Origin: Hyphomonas sediminis
Lineage (GTDB): Bacteria > Pseudomonadota > Alphaproteobacteria > Caulobacterales > Hyphomonadaceae
Direction: 5' to 3'
DNA length: 64,000 nt
Assembly: GCF_019679475.1 (NCBI RefSeq)
Contig: NZ_JAIEZP010000001.1
Coordinates: 2,852,001 to 2,916,000, forward strand
In this document: one piece after another, positions 60,183 to 64,000 of the stretch
Numbering within the stretch: position 1 is the stretch's first letter
Layout of the letters: every line of letters begins with the position of its first letter
The notes under the pieces: generated by a model
What the model was told of the DNA's origin: nothing
Databases searched by the model: none
Seen by the model: only the letters and a program-made list of their open reading frames with translations
Position numbers and translations under genes: made by a program

Positions 60183-61349
60183 ATGGAAGGCGATACTCAA
60201 TCCTTCGCTGTAGAAACAGCGGCCTCGCCGCGCGCACAGCTGATGGCGTTTGTTCGTTCGCCCCGCGGTCGCATGATACTTGCTGGCCTCGCAGCGCTTG
60301 TCCTGCTTGTGCTCGTGGCGCGCTTCCTGGTTGACCGAGCCGCTTATGTATCGACTTCAGACGCGCGGATTGCTGCAGAGATGATCGCGGTTTCGACCGA
60401 CATTTCCGGCAAGATTACCAGCGTGCAGGTGAAGGAAGGCGACCGGGTCGCCGCCGGGGACATCCTCTACACAATCGACGACCGGGAAGCGTATTACGCG
60501 CTGGTGCAGCTGGAGGCTGAAGCCCGGCGCCTGCGCGCCGAGATCGAGCGGGAAGAACGGCGTGTCGGCATCGCCAGTTCCAAAGCGGGCAGCGAAGTGG
60601 CCGCGCGAAAGGCAGGAACACTGTCTGCCGCCGCGAGCGTGGAAGCGGCGCGCTCGAACGTCGAGATTGCGCAACGCGATTACGACCGAACGAGAGACCT
60701 GTTCGAGCGCGGACTGTTGCCGCAATCCAATCTGGATCAGGCCAAGAATGTGCTCGATACCGCTGAGCAGGCATTGCGCCGGGCGCAGGCTGACCGGGAG
60801 TCGGCAGCCGCCGACCAGCGCACCGCGAGCATTGCAGGCGAGGAAGTGCGCCTGATCGATTACGACCTGACCGTACTGCGCGCGGCGCTGGAACAGGCCG
60901 AGGCGCGTGTGGATGCACAGAAAGTGGTGCTGGAACAGCACACGATCCGCAGCCCGATCGACGGCGTGGTGGATGAACTCTTCTTCGACAATGGCGAGCA
61001 TTCGCTGCGCGGCTACCGAATGGCGCTGCTGCACGATCCCGACGCTGTCTGGGTTTCCGCCAACATAAAGGAAACCGACATTCGCCATGTGCAGGCCAAT
61101 GCGCCTGTGCTGGTGCGCGCAGACAGCGACCCATCGCACCAGATTGAAGGCCGGGTGACGCGCGTTCATGACGCCACCATTGCCGAAGCCGCGATGATGC
61201 CCAATCCCAACGCCAATGGGGTGTTCACCAAGATCACCCAGCGCATCCGCATCCGTATTGACCTTGACCCGACCGAGGCAGAGCTGCGCCCTGGCACGAT
61301 GGTGCGCGTGCGGGTGAAGAAGGAACCAGCTGGCGGGGCGCCTGAGTGA
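60183..61349 (+). CDS. HlyD/EmrA-type membrane fusion protein
   Basis: 388 residues from ATG 60183; ATG 60243 is an alternative and neither has a strong ribosome site. One N-terminal membrane helix (MILAGLAALVLLVLVARFLV), then the lipoyl half ISGKITSVQVKEGDRVAAGDILYTID, a long coiled-coil hairpin (about 95-230, LRAEIEREERRVG onward), the second lipoyl half IDGVVDELFFDNG and a beta domain with VWVSANIKETDIRHVQ. It is the inner-membrane-anchored adaptor of an EmrAB-type drug pump. The stop overlaps the next start (GTGA). Confidence 0.88.
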   Translation: MEGDTQSFAVETAASPRAQLMAFVRSPRGRMILAGLAALVLLVLVARFLVDRAAYVSTSDARIAAEMIAVSTDISGKITSVQVKEGDRVAAGDILYTIDDREAYYALVQLEAEARRLRAEIEREERRVGIASSKAGSEVAARKAGTLSAAASVEAARSNVEIAQRDYDRTRDLFERGLLPQSNLDQAKNVLDTAEQALRRAQADRESAAADQRTASIAGEEVRLIDYDLTVLRAALEQAEARVDAQKVVLEQHTIRSPIDGVVDELFFDNGEHSLRGYRMALLHDPDAVWVSANIKETDIRHVQANAPVLVRADSDPSHQIEGRVTRVHDATIAEAAMMPNPNANGVFTKITQRIRIRIDLDPTEAELRPGTMVRVRVKKEPAGGAPE

Positions 61350-62980
61350 CCATCGCTTCGGGCCTCTCGCCTGCGGGGGGAGCCAGCCGCCTGCCTGCTG
61401 ACATTCCGGCGATGGCGGGTCCGGCTGTGCGGGAACAGTTCGAACGCTTTGGCGGCGCGTATCGCTGGATCCTGCTGTTCACGATGCTGACGGGATCGAT
61501 GTCCACGATGCTGGCGGCGACGACAATCAATGTCGCCCTGCCCGCGATCATCGGCGCGTTCGGGCTGGGGCAGGATCAGGCGCAGTGGATGTCCACGGCA
61601 TTCCTCGCGTCCTCCACCATTGCGATGCTCGCGAATGCCTGGGCGATGGCCACGTTCGGCGCGCGGGCCACTTATGTTTTCGGCATGGTGATCTTTGTGG
61701 CGGGTTCGCTCCTGGGCGCAGTGAGCAGCACGCTGGAGCTGCTGATCCTGTCGCGGGGGCTTCAGGGGATTTCAGCGGGACTGCTGCAGCCAATGTCGAT
61801 GTTCCTGATTTTCCAGACCTTTCCGGACAACAAGCGCGGAACGGCGATGGGCGTGTTCTCCATCGGCGTGGTGTTGGCGCCCGCCTTCGGGCCCGCGCTG
61901 GGCGGGATTGCCGTAGACCTTGCAAGCTGGCGGCTGGTGTTCGTGGCGACACTGCCACTGGCGCTGGTGGCGCTGGGCATTGCGCCTTTCCTTATGCCGC
62001 GCGGAGACCGCAATCCCAACATGCCGCGCCCACCGCTCGACTGGCCGGGCCTGTTGCTGCTGGCGACGGCAGTGATCTGCCTGCTGGCGGGCTTTGCCGG
62101 AGGAAACCGGGACGGATGGGATTCGGACAAGACGCTGCTGCGCTTCGGTATCGGCGTGGTCGCCGGTATCGCATTCTTCTTCTGGGAAAGACGGCATCCC
62201 TTTCCGGCGCTGAACCCGAAAGTGTTCATGTTCCGGCAGTTCTGGTCGGCGGGACTGATCATCTCGGCCACAGGGATTGCGATCTATGGATCGACCTATC
62301 TGATCCCGATGTTTGTGCAGCTGGTGCAACACTATTCGCCAACGGCGGCGGGCATCATGATGATCCCGGCGGGGCTGGCGATGGTGGTGGGCTTTCCGAT
62401 TGCCGGGCGGCTGACAGACCGGGTAGACCCGCGCTGGTTGCTCAGTTTCGGGATCATCTGCTTTGCGATTTCCGCTTTCCTGCTTTCGCATGTGACGGCG
62501 CTGACGCCGTATTGGGTGCTCGTGGGGTGGATCATTCTCAGCCGCGTGGGCATCAGCTTCTGTATGCCGCCTTCCAACACCACTGCCGTGCGAGCTGTAC
62601 CGCCGCACCTGCTGGCCTCGGCAACGGGCGGGGTTTCCTTCCTGATGCAGGTGGGCGGGGCGTTTGGGGTGAACATCCTGGCGATTTTCCTGCAGCGCCG
62701 GACGATCTTCCATGGCGCGCATCTTTCCGGCGAACTGAACGAAACCAATGCGCAGATGCTGTACGAGCATGCGCTGCAGGCACAGCGGCTGGAGGTGGGG
62801 GGCATGCCACAGGTGCAGGCATTCCAATCGGCCTTTGGCATCTTCAACCAGCATGTGGCCAATGAGGCGATGGTGCTGGCCTTCCGGGACTGTTTTTTCG
62901 TGATCTTCGTGTGGTTCATCATCGTGCTGGGCGCGATTGCCTTGATGCCAAAGCCAAAGATGGTACAGGCGCCCCGCTAA
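61346..62980 (+). CDS. DHA2-family MFS multidrug exporter (EmrB/QacA type)
   Basis: 544 residues with fourteen membrane segments, GTG start coupled to the adaptor gene. Helix 1 region LAATTINVALPAIIGAFGLGQDQAQWMSTAFLASSTIAM is the DHA2 hallmark, with LANAWAMATFGARATYVFG as loop A and RGLQGISAGLLQPMSM in helix 4. The second half has YGSTYLIPMFVQLVQHYSPTAAGIM. With the adaptor and a TolC it should export hydrophobic drugs or fatty acids across both membranes. No adjacent regulator of the pair is seen except the distant TetR at 57.4 kb. Confidence 0.91.
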   Translation: MTIASGLSPAGGASRLPADIPAMAGPAVREQFERFGGAYRWILLFTMLTGSMSTMLAATTINVALPAIIGAFGLGQDQAQWMSTAFLASSTIAMLANAWAMATFGARATYVFGMVIFVAGSLLGAVSSTLELLILSRGLQGISAGLLQPMSMFLIFQTFPDNKRGTAMGVFSIGVVLAPAFGPALGGIAVDLASWRLVFVATLPLALVALGIAPFLMPRGDRNPNMPRPPLDWPGLLLLATAVICLLAGFAGGNRDGWDSDKTLLRFGIGVVAGIAFFFWERRHPFPALNPKVFMFRQFWSAGLIISATGIAIYGSTYLIPMFVQLVQHYSPTAAGIMMIPAGLAMVVGFPIAGRLTDRVDPRWLLSFGIICFAISAFLLSHVTALTPYWVLVGWIILSRVGISFCMPPSNTTAVRAVPPHLLASATGGVSFLMQVGGAFGVNILAIFLQRRTIFHGAHLSGELNETNAQMLYEHALQAQRLEVGGMPQVQAFQSAFGIFNQHVANEAMVLAFRDCFFVIFVWFIIVLGAIALMPKPKMVQAPR

Positions 62981-62984
62981 CCTC

Positions 62985-63707
62985 TTGAGCGGGCAGATTT
63001 CGGCTTTGGCACCAGACGATGAAGACCTCGCCCTGAAGAAGGCATTTATCCGGGCCAATACACGGCTGGGGCCGGTGGATGGCCTGACGATCGGCGTGGG
63101 CAATCTGCAGCAGACACTACAGATATGGCAGGCTGACGAGATAACGCCGATCTGGGCCGCCACAGAAGACGACCTGGCGCGGCAGGGGCTGGAGCCCCCC
63201 TTCTGGGCGTTCCCCTGGGCGGGCGGACAGGCGGTGGCCCGGCTGGTGCTGGCAAGGCCAGAGCTGGTGCGGGGCAAGCGCGTTCTGGACATTGCCTGCG
63301 GCAGCGGAATGGTGGGCATTGCCGCCGCATCCGCAGGCGCTGAGGCGGTGCTGGTCAACGACATCGACCCAATCTGCCGGGCGGCAGCGGAACTGAATGC
63401 GCAGGCCAATGGCGTGGCGCTGGGCTGGCTGGGCGGCAACCTGCTGGAGGGAGCAGCGCCGGGCGTGGATGTAATCCTCGCCGGCGACATCTTTTACGAG
63501 ATGACCATGGCGCAGCGTTTCCTCGACTGGCTGGGCACAGCCGCCAGGCGCGGGATTGCGGCCTATGCCGGCGATCCGGGACGGGCCTATGCGCCGCGCA
63601 GCGAGGCGGGGCTGATGGCAGAATACGACATCGCCACGACGATGGAGCTGGAGAGCACCACGTTGCGCCATGCCCGCGTCTGGCAGATTGGTGTTTCTGA
63701 ATTCTGA
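62985..63707 (+). CDS. Class I SAM-dependent methyltransferase (ETFB-lysine/Nnt1-like)
   Basis: 240 residues. A start at TTG 62985, 4 bp after the exporter stop, is uncertain; TTG 63006 is equally possible. Motif I VLDIACGSGMVGIAAASAGAEAVLVND is followed by DIDPICRAAAELNAQAN and the DVILAGDIFYE post-I/II segment characteristic of METTL20/ETFB-lysine and related protein methyltransferases. The N-terminal part WAFPWAGGQAVARLVLARPELV also fits this branch. The likely substrate is a lysine on a protein such as the electron-transfer flavoprotein beta subunit; that gene is not in the window. Confidence 0.82.
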   Translation: MSGQISALAPDDEDLALKKAFIRANTRLGPVDGLTIGVGNLQQTLQIWQADEITPIWAATEDDLARQGLEPPFWAFPWAGGQAVARLVLARPELVRGKRVLDIACGSGMVGIAAASAGAEAVLVNDIDPICRAAAELNAQANGVALGWLGGNLLEGAAPGVDVILAGDIFYEMTMAQRFLDWLGTAARRGIAAYAGDPGRAYAPRSEAGLMAEYDIATTMELESTTLRHARVWQIGVSEF

Positions 63708-63856
63708 TTTTCGTTTTTTGATTTGAGTTTATTCTAGTCGGCGGGCGCATCCACCGGATTGGCGGCAGGCGTTGCTGTTGGACAGGGACGGCGCGACCTG
63801 CAGCGGGCCCTGACCTTTCGCCGTGGATAAGGGCCGTGGGCGGATGGATAAAAATG

Positions 63857-63957
63857 GTGGACAGGCCGTGGACGCCGCCGTGCCCTACCGTGCCCACATC
63901 GTGTCAAACAGTGTCAAACAGTGACTTTTTGAGTCCGTTTGGGGACGCGCCGTGTCA
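63857..63957. repeat. Phased 10-bp repeat array, copy D
   Basis: Six-base elements start at 63857 GTGGAC, 63868 GTGGAC, 63880 GTGCCC, 63890 GTGCCC, 63901 GTGTCA, 63911 GTGTCA, 63921 GTGACT, 63931 GAGTCC, 63941 GGGGAC and 63952 GTGTCA: steps of 10-12, mean about 10.5. CAAACA at 63915 followed by GTGACTTTTT and GAGTCC aligns with copy C. The rest of the 293-bp region 63708-64000 shows no gene; an ORF may begin beyond the edge. Confidence 0.7.
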
Positions 63958-64000
63958 TTCCGGATACGATTCGATTCAATTGGTGCATGTTTGGTCCCTT

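Noticed and set aside
61772-63490. Minus-strand open frame of about 572 codons
   Set aside because: Antisense to the DHA2 exporter and methyltransferase; repetitive Arg/Gln/His composition typical of a shadow frame.

Overview
This is GC-rich chromosomal DNA of a Gram-negative alphaproteobacterium. The features pointing there are two TonB-dependent receptors, a fused SecDF, periplasmic glucan genes (opgGH), an OhrR/Ohr pair, an HWE-family kinase fragment and many ATGA/GTGA start-stop overlaps. The gene complement fits a Hyphomonas or other Hyphomonadaceae/Caulobacterales-type organism; that placement is inferred from gene content and not tested. No rRNA, tRNA, CRISPR array, transposase or phage gene was seen.

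Layout. 0-3.5 kb: 5' part of an HWE kinase, rnk, an HxlR regulator divergent from an SDR/HCCA-isomerase pair. 3.6-8.1 kb: TonB receptor, TauE/SafE exporter and an apparently Tat-exported lipoprotein aminotransferase. 8.3-12.2 kb: GAF-GGDEF diguanylate cyclase, two PepSY proteins and a two-component system. 12.2-17.2 kb (minus): a compact folate operon, pabB-pabA-pabC-folP-folB-folK plus a membrane protein. 17.4-23.5 kb: a His-rich exported protein and an RND metal efflux operon (czcCBA type). 23.7-33.5 kb: MFS permease, LOG protein, opgH, opgG, fused secDF and a small secreted protein.

33.7-39.0 kb holds five translationally coupled genes: ketosynthase III, extended SDR, metallo-beta-lactamase-fold hydrolase, F390-synthetase-like adenylating enzyme and GT1-type glycosyltransferase. 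I read this as an undescribed biosynthetic operon, probably for a glycosylated acyl product. 39-44 kb: VTT/DedA protein, tex, class A acid phosphatase and ohrR/ohr. 44.7-49.7 kb: second TonB receptor, Spinster-like MFS and a conserved protein of unknown function. 49.8-57.3 kb: a complete histidine utilisation regulon (hutC, hutF, hutI-H-G-U) with a HutC-like operator between hutF and hutI. 57.4-63.7 kb: TetR regulator, lipoprotein cytochrome c, lipoprotein alpha/beta hydrolase, an EmrAB-like efflux pair and a small methyltransferase.

The most unusual non-genic signal is a dispersed family of tandem, helically phased repeats of about 10 bp (unit close to CGGGACAAAC). There are four clear copies (9.8-9.96, 19.15-19.21, 50.53-50.62 and 63.86-63.96 kb) and two weaker ones (17.30 and 39.62 kb). 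Most lie on or just upstream of a gene start, and some enter the coding sequence of an N-terminal leader or linker. I do not recognise it as a named repeat family.
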